This document shows positions 1 to 7,633 of a stretch of DNA of 39,913 nucleotides, piece after piece (position 1 is the first letter of the stretch; the number at the start of each line of letters is the position of its first letter). The DNA lies in contig JAFSZH010000069.1 in NCBI GenBank assembly GCA_017455685.1, positions 1-39,913 of the forward strand, given 5' to 3'. The notes beneath the pieces are model-generated. The model ran no database searches. It saw nothing but the letters and a program-made list of their open reading frames with translations, and was not told the origin of the DNA. The translations under genes were made by a program, and so were the position numbers. The DNA comes from Oscillospiraceae bacterium (lineage in GTDB: Bacteria > Bacillota > Clostridia > Oscillospirales > Oscillospiraceae).

Positions 1-84
1 AAACGCAGGCAATCTATTCAGATCTGCTACGATCTGGTAGGGTTTATCCCTTTGGATGAACTGATGAAACAGGAAACGGCATGA
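1..84 (+). CDS. 3' end of unidentified gene (possible serine recombinase C-terminus)
   Basis: An open frame runs from the window edge to a TGA at 82-84 and gives 27 residues ending in LDELMKQETA. The stretch QSIQICYDLVGFI resembles the short beta-strand tail (pattern QxIxIxYxxxG) that I recall at the C-terminus of large clostridial serine recombinases. That is pattern memory only, and the fragment is too short to prove a family. The stop codon lies inside a 9-bp inverted repeat (77-85 with 92-100). If it is a recombinase, a mobile element ends close to here. Only the C-terminus is in the window. Confidence 0.4.
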   Translation, partial: KRRQSIQICYDLVGFIPLDELMKQETA

Positions 85-100
85 CCCGAAAGTCATGCCG
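77..100 (+). terminator. Hairpin at the end of the partial gene
   Basis: Perfect 9-bp arms (CGGCATGAC / GTCATGCCG) flank a 6-base loop and span the stop codon at 82-84. No T-run follows, so it is a weak terminator candidate or an RNA 3'-end structure. Confidence 0.35.
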
Positions 101-161
101 TCCCTGCAAAACAATATAAAACTGTCTTACGACCCCCGCCCGTGCCGCGGCAGTCCTTTTT

Positions 162-1346
162 TTATGTCAGAAACTCTTTCAGCTTTTTCAGCCGCTCAAC
201 GGCCTCGGTCAGAGATCCCTCGCTGCGGGCGAAGTGGAGGCGGATCAGATGGTTCACGTCCTCAGCGAAAAAGCTGGAGCCGGGCACCGCGGCCACCCCT
301 ACGGCTTTTACCATCCACTCGCAGAACTGCAGATCCGTCCAGCCGTGAAAGGCAGGGTTTTCCAGAAATTCCGAAATATCCACCATGACGAAATAGGAGC
401 CCTGGGGCACGGTGTGGGGCAGCCCCGCCTCGTCCAGTCCGGCGCAGAACAGCTCCCGCTTCCGGGTATAGGCCGCCTTCATGTCCCGGTAATACGCCTC
501 CCCCAGGCCGAAGCCCGCGCACACCGCCTCCTGCAGGGGGGCCGGGGCGCCGATGGTGAGGAAGTCGTGGACCTTTTTGACGCACTCCGCCGTTTCCGCC
601 GGCGCCAGCACGAAGCCCAGCCGCCAGCCGGTGATGGAAAAGGTCTTGGAGAGGGAGTTGCAGGTGATGGTCCTCTCCCAGGCCCCGGGCAGGGACGCGG
701 CCATGGTGTGGACCCAGGGGTCGAACACGATATGCTCGTAGACCTCGTCGGTGATGACGAAGGCGTCGTACTTCTCCGCCAGGGATTCGATCAGCAGCAG
801 CTCCTCCCGGGAGAACACCTTGCCGCAGGGGTTGGAGGGGTTGCACACCACGATGGCCTTGGCGCCTCCGGCGAAGGCTGTTTCCAGCGCCGCCGGATCG
901 AAGCCGAAGTCCGGTGGGGTCAGGGGCACGTAGACGGGCTCTGCCCCGCTGAGGATGGCGTCGGCGCCGTAGTTCTCATAAAAGGGAGAGAACACGATCA
1001 CCCTGTCCCCCGGGTCGCATACGGACATCATGGCGGCCATCATGGCCTCCGTGCCGCCGCAGGTGACCACCACCTCCGTCTCCGGGTCCACGGTCCGGCC
1101 CAGTTTGGGGGAATACTTGTCGGCGATGCACTTTCGCAGCTTCTCCGAGCCGTAGGTGATGGGGTACTGGTGCTGGGGACCGCCGGAGGACATGGCCTCC
1201 AGCGCTTCCAGCAGCGGCCGGGGCGGATCGAAATCCGGGAACCCCTGGGACAGATTGATGCTCCCCGGCGTCTCATCGCTGATCCGGGTCATCCGGCGGA
1301 TCACAGAATCGGTAAACGTCCCCACACCACGGCTCAGCTTAGGCAT
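162..1346 (-). CDS. PLP-dependent class I/II aminotransferase
   Basis: Fold-type I aminotransferase of 394 residues, a full family length. The Schiff-base lysine is K234 in SLSKTFSITGW. The PLP-contacting NPSNPCGK (169-176) and D200 (ITDEVYE) are present, as is an N-terminal substrate-loop motif, NLSQGFPDF. The family transfers amino groups between an amino acid and a 2-oxo acid in the cytosol; the substrate cannot be read from sequence. It is the last gene of a minus-strand amino-acid uptake operon, and its ATG lies one base after the stop of the binding-protein gene, so translation is probably coupled. The context suggests it deaminates whatever the ABC system imports. Annotations such as aspartate or methionine aminotransferase would be guesses. 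Confidence 0.93.
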   Translation of the reverse strand: MPKLSRGVGTFTDSVIRRMTRISDETPGSINLSQGFPDFDPPRPLLEALEAMSSGGPQHQYPITYGSEKLRKCIADKYSPKLGRTVDPETEVVVTCGGTEAMMAAMMSVCDPGDRVIVFSPFYENYGADAILSGAEPVYVPLTPPDFGFDPAALETAFAGGAKAIVVCNPSNPCGKVFSREELLLIESLAEKYDAFVITDEVYEHIVFDPWVHTMAASLPGAWERTITCNSLSKTFSITGWRLGFVLAPAETAECVKKVHDFLTIGAPAPLQEAVCAGFGLGEAYYRDMKAAYTRKRELFCAGLDEAGLPHTVPQGSYFVMVDISEFLENPAFHGWTDLQFCEWMVKAVGVAAVPGSSFFAEDVNHLIRLHFARSEGSLTEAVERLKKLKEFLT

Positions 1347-1347
1347 G

Positions 1348-2166
1348 CTACTCCTCCATGCCGGCCAGCTGCTGGGCTTCTACGACGAAGCCCTCCACCG
1401 CGTTGTCCGCGGCCAGCTGCTCCAGCACTCCGTTAATGTATTCGGTCAGCTCGGTATTGCCCTTCTGCACGGCAATGCTGTAACCCTTGGACTCGGACGG
1501 GATGTTCACGTCCACAGCCGAAAGATTATCATTCACCGCGGCGTAGGTCAATACCGTCATGTAATCCAGGAACACCACGTCCAGCTTCCCCGCCTGGAGC
1601 TCCATGATCAGATCCTGCACCTTGGCCAGGCCGACGCTGGTTTCCGCGCCGCAGTAGGTGACGCACCGGTCAAAGGGGATGGAGCCTGTCTGGGCGCCGC
1701 CTTTGGCCCCCTGCAGGTCTTCCAGCGTGGTGTATTTGCCCGCATCCTCGGTGCGGACCAGGATCAGGTTTTTGCTCATCAGATAGGGCTCGGAAAAATC
1801 CGTGGTCTTCAGCCGCTCCTCGTTGGAGGTCATGCCGGCGATGACCATGTCGAATTCTCCGTTGGCCAGGCTCATGAGCAGGTTGTCAAAGGACATATCC
1901 ACGATCTTCAGCTCCACGCCCATGCTGTCGGCGACGGCCTGGGCGATGGCGATATCGAAGCCCACGATGGTGTCCTTGCCGTCGATCTCGGTGTGGAATT
2001 CATAGGGGGGATAGTCGGCGCTGGTGCCCACCACCAGCTGGCCCTTGGCCTGGATCTTCTCCACCGCGCCGACGGGGGATTCTTCTTTCTTGCCGCCGCA
2101 GGCCGTCAGGGACAGCGCCAGTGCCAGCACGAGCAGCAGAGCGAATATTTTGGTGACCTTTTTCAT
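1348..2166 (-). CDS. Amino-acid ABC transporter substrate-binding lipoprotein
   Basis: Family-3 solute-binding protein of 272 residues. A hydrophobic leader (FALLLVLALALS) is followed by lipobox LTAC, so the mature protein should be lipid-anchored on the outer face of the membrane. The family signature GFDIAIAQAVAD and the ligand-lobe segments FDMVIAGMTSNEERL and KGYSIAVQKGN are visible. The start at 2166 is set by a strong SD (AAAGGAGG) 8 bases upstream; a longer open reading through 3054 is only frame overlap with the neighbouring gene. It lies downstream of the permease, ATPase and cyclodeaminase genes of the same operon. Polar amino acids are the expected ligand class, and the promoter and enzyme context hint at basic amino acids. 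Confidence 0.93.
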   Translation of the reverse strand: MKKVTKIFALLLVLALALSLTACGGKKEESPVGAVEKIQAKGQLVVGTSADYPPYEFHTEIDGKDTIVGFDIAIAQAVADSMGVELKIVDMSFDNLLMSLANGEFDMVIAGMTSNEERLKTTDFSEPYLMSKNLILVRTEDAGKYTTLEDLQGAKGGAQTGSIPFDRCVTYCGAETSVGLAKVQDLIMELQAGKLDVVFLDYMTVLTYAAVNDNLSAVDVNIPSESKGYSIAVQKGNTELTEYINGVLEQLAADNAVEGFVVEAQQLAGMEE

Positions 2167-2201
2167 CGTTCGTTCCTCCTTTGATCGGATCGGTTGACGG
2201 T

Positions 2202-3230
2202 TTACTCCCACAGGGGTTTGTCCCAGAGCCGGACCCTGGTGCCCAGGCCCATGGCAGAGGCGTTCTGATAGATCTTGTAGGCCACGGTGATATCCAGCGC
2301 TCCCAGGCCAAGGGAGCAGGCGTAGATGAACTGCTCGTCGTCGGTGCGGACCGGCTTGCCCAGCACCAGGTCGCTGGTCTCCAGCACTTCCTCCCGGGTG
2401 ATCTCCCCGGCGTCGTACACCTGGGTGATGGCCTTGTTCTTGAAGGTGATGATCTGATCCCAGTAGTCCACCACGTTCACGTCCGCCAGCTTGACCACGT
2501 CGGTGTCCGCCTCGTTGGACACGCACACGATGGCGCTGTGGGGCTTGACCCAGCTCTTGTCGATAAAGGGCTTGCGGGCGGTGGTCTCGCCCACGATCAG
2601 CTCCGATTTGGCCGCGGCGCTCTTGCTGTCGGCGGTGGGGATGATCTCCACCGGGTACTTGCCCGCGTACTCCGCCGCCACCGCCCGGGCCTTGGGCAGA
2701 TCGATGTCCGCCAGGTAAATGGTCTTCAGCGTGGGGATGGCCTCGCAGACGGCCATGATCATGGTCCGGCCGATGACCCCCGCGCCGATGAGGGTGGCCG
2801 TCTCCGTGTCGGAGGGGGCGCAGTATTTGGCCTGCACGCCGGCCACGGCGGAGGTGCGCATGGCGGTGATGATGGTACCGTCCTGGATGCAGAAGGGCAG
2901 CACCGTCTCCGGGTCGCTGAGGATGGAGACGTCGATGCCGTAGGGGATGCCGGGAGTCCAGGCATTCTTCTTGGACTCGGCCGCCCACTTGACGCCGGCA
3001 ATGTTCATGTCCCCGGCGATGTGGCAGGGCATGGTGTTGAAGAAGGACTCCCACACCTGCCCGGCAGGGATGCCCAGGTGGACCTTGGGCGGGTTCTGGA
3101 TCTGCCCCTGACCCAGCATTTTATAGGTGTTTTCCGTGATCTCCATGACCATTTTCATATCCAGCAGTCCGGCCTTGATCTGGTCCTCCTGCTGGAGAAA
3201 CAGGATCTCAGAGTTTATCGTTCCAAGCAT
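2202..3230 (-). CDS. Ornithine cyclodeaminase / mu-crystallin family protein
   Basis: 342 residues of the OCD/mu-crystallin family, NAD(P)-dependent enzymes with a Rossmann domain. Visible motifs are the N-terminal GVKWAAESKKN lysine region, the RTSAVAGVQAKY segment, the dinucleotide loop GAGVIGRTMI and the C-terminal LDITVAYKIYQNA helix. Members act as ornithine cyclodeaminase, alanine dehydrogenase or opine-type dehydrogenases, so the substrate is open. I prefer the ATG at 3230, which has GGGAGG 7 bases upstream. The alternative ATG at 3251 overlaps the upstream stop (ATGA) but lacks an SD. It sits between the ABC ATPase and the binding lipoprotein, which suggests import coupled to catabolism. 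Confidence 0.88.
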   Translation of the reverse strand: MLGTINSEILFLQQEDQIKAGLLDMKMVMEITENTYKMLGQGQIQNPPKVHLGIPAGQVWESFFNTMPCHIAGDMNIAGVKWAAESKKNAWTPGIPYGIDVSILSDPETVLPFCIQDGTIITAMRTSAVAGVQAKYCAPSDTETATLIGAGVIGRTMIMAVCEAIPTLKTIYLADIDLPKARAVAAEYAGKYPVEIIPTADSKSAAAKSELIVGETTARKPFIDKSWVKPHSAIVCVSNEADTDVVKLADVNVVDYWDQIITFKNKAITQVYDAGEITREEVLETSDLVLGKPVRTDDEQFIYACSLGLGALDITVAYKIYQNASAMGLGTRVRLWDKPLWE

Positions 3231-3247
3231 GATCGTTTCCTCCCGGA

Positions 3248-3997
3248 TCATATGACGTTGATGACTTTTGACAGGAAATCCCGGGTGCGCTCGTTTTTCG
3301 GCGCTTCGAAGATCTCCTCGGGTGTGCCCTCCTCGGCGATGACGCCCTCGTCCATGAACAGGATCCGGGTGCCTACCTTGCGGGCAAAGCCCATTTCGTG
3401 GGTGACCACCACCATGGTCACGCCCTCTCTGGCCAGATCCTGGATGACCTTGAGCACCTCGCCCACCATCTCCGGGTCCAGGGCGGAGGTAGGCTCGTCA
3501 AAGAGCATCACGTCCGGGTCCAGGGCCATGGCCCGGACGATGGCGATGCGCTGCTTCTGGCCGCCGGAGAGCTGGCTGGGATAGGCGTCCGCCTTGTCCT
3601 CCAGTCCCACCCGCCGCAGCAGAGCCATAGCCTTTTCCTTAGCCTGGGCGGCGGGGAGCTTTTTCACCTTTTCCAGGGAGATGGTCACGTTTTCCAGCAC
3701 GGACAGATTGTTGAACAGGTTGAACTGCTGGAACACCATGCCCACCTTCTCCCGGTGGCGGTGGGTCTTTACGGATTTGTCGGTGCAGTCCGTGCCCTCG
3801 AAAATGATCTGGCCGGAGGTGGGTTCCTCCAGCAGGTTCAGGCATCGGATAAAGGTGGACTTGCCGGACCCGGAGGGTCCGATGACCACCACGACCTCCC
3901 CCTTTCGGATGTCCGTCGATATGCCCCTGAGCACCTCCAGGGCGCCGAAATTCTTTTTGAGATCCCGGATCTCAAAGAGCACGTCGTTACCGTTCAC
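3248..3997 (-). CDS. Polar amino-acid ABC transporter ATP-binding protein (GlnQ type)
   Basis: 249 residues forming a complete ABC ATPase. Walker A is GPSGSGKST, the Q-loop region is MVFQQFNLF, the signature is LSGGQKQR, and Walker B with catalytic glutamate is [14 protein letters not shown], followed by the H-loop VTHEM. This architecture is typical of GlnQ/HisP-type importers, which pair with a family-3 binding protein. The start appears to be GTG at 3997, overlapping the permease end by 11 bases, with GAGG about 10 bases upstream. It energises uptake through the 226-residue permease encoded just before it. Confidence 0.95.
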   Translation of the reverse strand: MNGNDVLFEIRDLKKNFGALEVLRGISTDIRKGEVVVVIGPSGSGKSTFIRCLNLLEEPTSGQIIFEGTDCTDKSVKTHRHREKVGMVFQQFNLFNNLSVLENVTISLEKVKKLPAAQAKEKAMALLRRVGLEDKADAYPSQLSGGQKQRIAIVRAMALDPDVMLFDEPTSALDPEMVGEVLKVIQDLAREGVTMVVVTHEMGFARKVGTRILFMDEGVIAEEGTPEEIFEAPKNERTRDFLSKVINVI

Positions 3998-4667
3998 TGC
4001 GTTTGAGCCTCATTTCAAAGATATTCAGTCCCTTGCCCAGGATCACGTTCAGCGCCAGATAGAACATGGCGGAGATGTAATAGCAGGGCAGCGGATTATA
4101 GGTGGCGGTGACCACGATCCCGTTGTTGTACATCAGATCGCTGATCCCCAGATACTGGATGATGGAGGTCTCCTTGACCATGGTGATGAACTCGTTGCCG
4201 ATGGCGGGAAGGATGTTCTTGATGGCCTGGGGCATGACGATGTACCGCATAGCCTGGCCCTGGGTCATGCCGCAGGAGAGAGCCGCTTCGGTCTGCCCCG
4301 CGTCCACCGCCTGGATCCCCGCCCGGATTACCTCCGCCACGTAGGCCGCCGAGTTGATGGACAGCGCCAGAATGGGCGGCATGATCCGCGCCAGCTCCAC
4401 CCCCAGAAAGGTCCCCTCCGGATAATGGATGAAATGCAGCTGATAGTAAACGATGTACAGCTGCACCAGCAGGGGCGTGCCCCGGATCACGGTGATGTAG
4501 AGCCTGGCGAAGCCGGACAGCGGTCGGAACCGGGACAGCCGCAGCAGCGCCACAAAGCAGCCCAGAATGCTGCCCAGGAACACCGTGACCAGGGAGACCA
4601 CGATGGTGGTCCGGGTGCCCCGGAGGAAGTATTGATAGTAATTCAGAAAAATGTCCGCTATGTTCAT
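3987..4667 (-). CDS. Polar amino-acid ABC transporter permease
   Basis: 226 residues of the HisM/GlnP type. Several hydrophobic helices are visible, starting with [20 protein letters not shown]. The cytoplasmic EAA loop, [20 protein letters not shown], contacts the ATPase. The ATG at 4667 (MNIADIF) is preferred over an upstream in-frame TTG at 4682. The SD is poor (GAGCGG), which is unusual for the first gene of an operon. A sigma-A promoter with ArgR-like boxes lies about 50 bases upstream. Only one permease gene is present, so it should form a homodimer with two copies of the ATPase. Confidence 0.93.
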   Translation of the reverse strand: MNIADIFLNYYQYFLRGTRTTIVVSLVTVFLGSILGCFVALLRLSRFRPLSGFARLYITVIRGTPLLVQLYIVYYQLHFIHYPEGTFLGVELARIMPPILALSINSAAYVAEVIRAGIQAVDAGQTEAALSCGMTQGQAMRYIVMPQAIKNILPAIGNEFITMVKETSIIQYLGISDLMYNNGIVVTATYNPLPCYYISAMFYLALNVILGKGLNIFEMRLKRSER

Positions 4668-4714
4668 GTCGTCACCGCTCAAATATGCTCTCTGATGCGT
4701 GTCGTGTTGTATAT

Positions 4715-4743
4715 ACTGTATATTTATTCGTTATAAAAGTCAA
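4715..4743 (-). promoter_or_regulatory. Sigma-A promoter of the amino-acid uptake operon
   Basis: On the minus strand, TTGACT (4738-4743), a 17-base spacer and TACAGT (4715-4720) precede the permease gene. The region is strikingly AT-rich compared with the surrounding sequence. Confidence 0.7.
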
Positions 4744-4762
4744 TATATAAATATTTATTCAT
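4718..4762 (-). promoter_or_regulatory. Two ArgR-like boxes over the uptake-operon promoter
   Basis: Minus-strand ATGAATAAATATTTAT (4747-4762) and ACGAATAAATATAC (4718-4731) share the core GAATAAATAT. This resembles the ARG box consensus (TGAATAWWWATTCA) bound by ArgR/AhrC. One copy lies just upstream of the -35 and the other overlaps the spacer and -10 element. Repression by an arginine-responsive ArgR is inference; no argR gene is in the window. Confidence 0.4.
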
Positions 4763-4785
4763 TATAATTTTGTGGGAACGAAATA

Positions 4786-4818
4786 ACAAAGCCCCGCCTT
4801 ACGGCAGGACTTTGTTGT
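4786..4818. other. Imperfect inverted repeat between the Rrf2 gene and the uptake operon
   Basis: The outer arms AACAAAG/CTTTGTT and the inner GCC/GGC form a long imperfect hairpin around TTAC. No T-run follows on either strand. It may be a backup 3'-end structure behind the true terminator at 4828-4864, or an operator. Confidence 0.3.
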
Positions 4819-4827
4819 AAATCACTA

Positions 4828-4864
4828 TAAAAAACACCTCCGCTCCTTGTGAGGGAAGCGGAGG
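4828..4864 (-). terminator. Rho-independent terminator after the Rrf2 gene
   Basis: Minus-strand arms CCTCCGCT / AGCGGAGG (8 bp) with a 12-base loop are followed by TGTTTTTTATA. It lies about 12 bases past the Rrf2 stop and separates the sulfur module from the uptake operon. Confidence 0.85.
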
Positions 4865-4875
4865 CGGCATGCATA

Positions 4876-5304
4876 TCAAATCACATAATTATCCGCGGCG
4901 GGCACGCCCATGAGGTCCGAGAGGGTCACGCCCTCGAAATACTGCCGGGTCAGCTTGTAGAAATCCTGCCACAGGGGAAGCGTCCGGCACTCGGCGGCCC
5001 GGTCGCAGGCCACGGCGTCGCTGTTGAGACAGCTCACCGGGGCCAGGTCTCCCTCCGTCTGGCTCAAAATCTCCCAGACGGTGATATCCTGGGGCGGACG
5101 GCGCAGACGGTAGCCCCCGCCCTTGCCGTGGACGCCCTCCACGCAGCCGCTGCGGGTGAGATCGGGCATGATCCGCTCCATGTATTTCAGCGAGAGCTCC
5201 TGCCGCTCCGCCACCTCTTTCATGGGGACGTAGCCCTGGCCGTAGTGCTCGGCCAGATCCAGCATGACCCGCAGGGCATAGCGCCCCCGCGTGGAGACCA
5301 TCAT
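4876..5304 (-). CDS. Rrf2/IscR-type transcriptional regulator with three cluster cysteines
   Basis: 142-residue Rrf2-family regulator. The N-terminal winged helix starts MMVSTRGRYALRVMLDLA, and the recognition region is SLKYMERIMPDL followed by the GKGGGYRL wing. Cysteines C92, C100 and C106 (spacing C-x7-C-x5-C) match the [2Fe-2S]-binding segment of IscR/NsrR-type members; Bacillus CymR lacks them. The start at 5304 is fixed by AAGGAGG 8 bases upstream, and its ATG overlaps the mnmA stop as ATGA. Neighbours are mnmA and cysK, so a role in sensing Fe-S or cysteine status is likely. The usual partner gene between Rrf2 and mnmA, the cysteine desulfurase iscS, is absent. Confidence 0.9.
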   Translation of the reverse strand: MMVSTRGRYALRVMLDLAEHYGQGYVPMKEVAERQELSLKYMERIMPDLTRSGCVEGVHGKGGGYRLRRPPQDITVWEILSQTEGDLAPVSCLNSDAVACDRAAECRTLPLWQDFYKLTRQYFEGVTLSDLMGVPAADNYVI

Positions 5305-6431
5305 TCCCGATCCCTCCTTTTCTCCTGGGATGAATGTATTATAGCCGGTTTTCCCTCTGCCGGCAAGGGGCATAGCACCCCGCCGCCCAGCACCGTGTCG
5401 CCGTCGTAGGCCACGGCGGACTGCCCAGGCGTGACGGCCCGCTGGGGCTCGTCGAAGTCCAGAAACGCGCCGCCCGCGCCGTCCGGGGTGATCGTCACGG
5501 CCTGCTCGGCGTGGCGGTAGCGGATCTTCGCCCGACAGCGCAGCGGTCCGGCGGGCTCCTCGCCAGCGATCCAGTGGAAGCGTTCCACCCACGCCCGCCG
5601 GGAGAACAGCTCCTCCTTCCGGCCCAGCACCACGGTGTTGTCCTCCGGCCGGACCGCGATCACGTAATGGGGCTCGGCAAAGGACAGCCCCAGTCCCCGG
5701 CGCTGACCCACGGTGTAGCACTCGATGCCCTTATGCCGCCCCAGCACGTTCCCTGCGGCGTCCGTGAAGTCCCCGGGGATCAGCTCCCGGCCGGTAAAGC
5801 GGCGGATCATACCGGCGTAGTCCCCGTCCGGGACGAAGCAGATGTCCTGGCTGTCCGGCTTGGCGGCGTTGCGAAAGCCGTTTTCCTCCGCCAGGGCGCG
5901 GGTCTGGTCCTTGGTCATGCCGCCCAGGGGAAAGGAGAGCATGGCCAGCTGCTCCTGGGAGAGCATATACAGCACGTAGCTCTGGTCCTTGTCCGGGTCC
6001 AGGGCTTTTTTCAGCGCGTACTTCTCCCCGTCGAACGCGATGCGGGCGTAGTGGCCCGTCACCAGCTTTTCGCAGCCCAGCTCCCGGGCCCGGTCCATGA
6101 GCCGGGCGAACTTCATGTGGGCGTTGCACTCGATGCAGGGATTGGGCGTCAGGCCCCGGCGGTAACACTCCACGAAGGGGGCGATCACCTGCCGCCGGAA
6201 CTCGTCGGTATAATTGAAAACGTAAAAGGGCATCCCCAGCCGGAAGGCCACGCTGCGGGCGTCCTCCGCATCGTCCAGCGAGCAGCAGGTGCGGCCGCTC
6301 TCCAGTCCCGCGTCCTCGTTGGTATAGAGGCGCATGGTACAGCCGATGCAGTCGTATCCCTCCCGGGCGGTCAGCAGCGCCGCAACGCTGGAATCCACGC
6401 CGCCGCTCATGGCGATGAGTGCTTTTTTCAT
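5301..6431 (-). CDS. mnmA: tRNA-specific 2-thiouridylase MnmA
   Basis: 376 residues, the usual length. MnmA thiolates U34 of the Lys, Glu and Gln tRNAs, using ATP and sulfur relayed from a cysteine desulfurase. The PP-loop ATP-binding motif is SGGVDSS (9-15). The first catalytic cysteine is in TPNPCIECN (C99, with C102 nearby) and the second in DSQDICFVPDGDY. The ORF is preceded by AAGGAG and has its own candidate promoter inside the cysK 3' end. The stop overlaps the Rrf2 start by 4 bases. The protein needs a sulfur donor whose gene is not in this window. Confidence 0.96.
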   Translation of the reverse strand: MKKALIAMSGGVDSSVAALLTAREGYDCIGCTMRLYTNEDAGLESGRTCCSLDDAEDARSVAFRLGMPFYVFNYTDEFRRQVIAPFVECYRRGLTPNPCIECNAHMKFARLMDRARELGCEKLVTGHYARIAFDGEKYALKKALDPDKDQSYVLYMLSQEQLAMLSFPLGGMTKDQTRALAEENGFRNAAKPDSQDICFVPDGDYAGMIRRFTGRELIPGDFTDAAGNVLGRHKGIECYTVGQRRGLGLSFAEPHYVIAVRPEDNTVVLGRKEELFSRRAWVERFHWIAGEEPAGPLRCRAKIRYRHAEQAVTITPDGAGGAFLDFDEPQRAVTPGQSAVAYDGDTVLGGGVLCPLPAEGKPAIIHSSQEKRRDRE

Positions 6432-6451
6432 GGTCGTCGCTCCTTGGCGAA

Positions 6452-6486
6452 AATCAAGTCCCGGATCGAGAAGCCGGGACTTGATT
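6452..6486 (-). terminator. 13-bp perfect dyad between cysK and mnmA (terminator and/or operator)
   Basis: Arms AATCAAGTCCCGG (6452-6464) and CCGGGACTTGATT (6474-6486) flank a 9-base loop. On the minus strand a short TTTTC follows, so read-through from cysK could terminate here. The dyad also overlaps the -10 box of the mnmA promoter, so it could equally be a protein-binding operator. Confidence 0.6.
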
Positions 6487-6512
6487 ATACCCCGTTTTCA
6501 CTCGGAAAACAA
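6484..6512 (-). promoter_or_regulatory. Candidate promoter of mnmA-rrf2
   Basis: Minus strand: TTGTTT (6507-6512), 17-base spacer, perfect TATAAT (6484-6489). The -35 lies inside the last cysK codons. Transcription would begin inside the adjoining dyad. Confidence 0.6.
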
Positions 6513-7430
6513 CGGTGTGGAGAGATACCGGTCGCCGGTATCGGGCAGCAGCGCCACAATGGTCTTGCCCTCGTTCTCCGGCCGCTTCGCCAGCTCGATG
6601 GCGGCCTTCAGCGCGGCGCCGGAGGAAATGCCCACCAGCACGCCCTCCTTCCGGCCCATGAGCTTGCCGGTGGCAAAGGCGTCCTCGTTGGTAACGGTGA
6701 TGATCTCATCGTAGACCTTCGTATTCAGCACGTCGGGCACGAAGCCCGCGCCGATGCCCTGGATCTTGTGGGCGCCGCCCACGCCGGTGGACAGCACCGG
6801 GCTGGAGGCGGGCTCCACCGCCGCCACCTTCACGGCGGGATTTTTGCTTTTCAAATACTCGCCCACGCCGGTGACGGTGCCGCCGGTGCCCACGCCGGCC
6901 ACGAAAATATCCACTTTGCCGTCCGTATCCGCCCAGATCTCCGGGCCGGTGGTCTCAAAATGGGCCCTGGGGTTGGCGGGGTTGACGAACTGGCCGGGGA
7001 TGAAGCTGCCGGGGATCTCTTTGGAGAGCTCCTCGGCTTTGGCGATGGCGCCCTTCATGCCCTTGGCCCCGTCGGTGAGCACCAGCTCCGCGCCGTAGGC
7101 CGCCAGCAGCTGCCGCCGCTCCACGCTCATGGTCTCGGGCATGGTGATGATGATGCGGTAGCCCCGGGCCGCCGCCACGCTGGCCAGGCCGATGCCCGTG
7201 TTGCCGGAGGTGGGCTCAATGATGACGCTGCCGGGTTTCAAAAGCCCCCGGGCCTCGGCGTCGTCGATCATGGCTTTGCCGATGCGGTCCTTGACGCTGC
7301 CGGCGGGGTTGAGGTATTCAAGCTTGGCCAGCAGCATCGCTTTCAGACCGAATTCCTTTTCCAGATGGGTCAGCTCCAGCAGCGGAGTGCCGCCGATAAG
7401 CTGGTCGGCGGAGGTGTAGATCTTGGACAT
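6498..7430 (-). CDS. cysK: Cysteine synthase A (O-acetylserine sulfhydrylase)
   Basis: 310 residues, typical CysK length. It makes L-cysteine from O-acetylserine and sulfide with PLP. K47 in NPAGSVKDR is the Schiff-base lysine. The substrate loop [11 protein letters not shown], the PLP-phosphate loop [10 protein letters not shown] and the C-terminal [10 protein letters not shown] are intact. The start at 7430 has AAAGGAG 8 bases upstream; a 318-residue reading from 7454 lacks this. A near-consensus promoter lies about 60 bases upstream. With mnmA and the Rrf2 regulator it forms a sulfur-assimilation and sulfur-transfer module. Confidence 0.96.
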   Translation of the reverse strand: MSKIYTSADQLIGGTPLLELTHLEKEFGLKAMLLAKLEYLNPAGSVKDRIGKAMIDDAEARGLLKPGSVIIEPTSGNTGIGLASVAAARGYRIIITMPETMSVERRQLLAAYGAELVLTDGAKGMKGAIAKAEELSKEIPGSFIPGQFVNPANPRAHFETTGPEIWADTDGKVDIFVAGVGTGGTVTGVGEYLKSKNPAVKVAAVEPASSPVLSTGVGGAHKIQGIGAGFVPDVLNTKVYDEIITVTNEDAFATGKLMGRKEGVLVGISSGAALKAAIELAKRPENEGKTIVALLPDTGDRYLSTPLFSE

Positions 7431-7471
7431 AACGGGTCGCTCCTTTATTTTCAATTTTTAATTACCCTTTT

Positions 7472-7490
7472 GCCTACTGGGTTGATGGGC
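7472..7490 (-). promoter_or_regulatory. Possible regulator site at the cysK transcription start
   Basis: Directly after the cysK -10 box lies CCCATCAACCCAGTAGG (minus strand), a partial dyad with CC(N)A at one end and T(N)GG at the other. Its position at +1 would suit repression. Symmetry is weak, and linking it to the nearby Rrf2 protein is a guess. Confidence 0.25.
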
Positions 7491-7492
7491 TA

Positions 7493-7521
7493 ATAATATT
7501 CCTCTTTTTGCCGTTTGTCAA
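7493..7521 (-). promoter_or_regulatory. Strong sigma-A promoter of cysK
   Basis: Minus strand: perfect TTGACA (7516-7521), 17-base spacer, TATTAT (7493-7498). It gives a leader of about 55 bases with no recognisable T-box or SAM riboswitch. Confidence 0.85.
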
Positions 7522-7596
7522 CAGCTTTTTTTGAGCGGTTTTTCGGCCGCGGGTTTTTATGGGCGGACAGGAAGCCGTTCTGCCCCGTATAACGGC

Positions 7597-7628
7597 CCCG
7601 CCCCGCGCTCAGCCGAGCGCGGGGCGGG
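7597..7628 (-). terminator. 14-bp GC-rich hairpin after the radical SAM gene
   Basis: Perfect arms (7597-7610 and 7615-7628, starting CCCGCCCC) around a 4-base loop. No T-run follows on the minus strand, so it is a strong 3' structure but a non-canonical terminator. Confidence 0.6.
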
Positions 7629-7633
7629 AGTCT

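Noticed and set aside
1348-3054. 568-residue minus-strand reading containing the binding protein
   Set aside because: The N-terminal 296 residues are an alternate frame of the cyclodeaminase gene; signal peptide and SD place the real start at 2166.
4876-5721. 281-residue extended Rrf2 reading
   Set aside because: The extension is an out-of-frame copy of mnmA; the SD and the MMVSTRGRYAL start fix residue 1 at 5304.
7431-7490. Riboswitch or T-box in the cysK leader
   Set aside because: The leader is only about 55 bases and lacks conserved T-box or SAM riboswitch elements.
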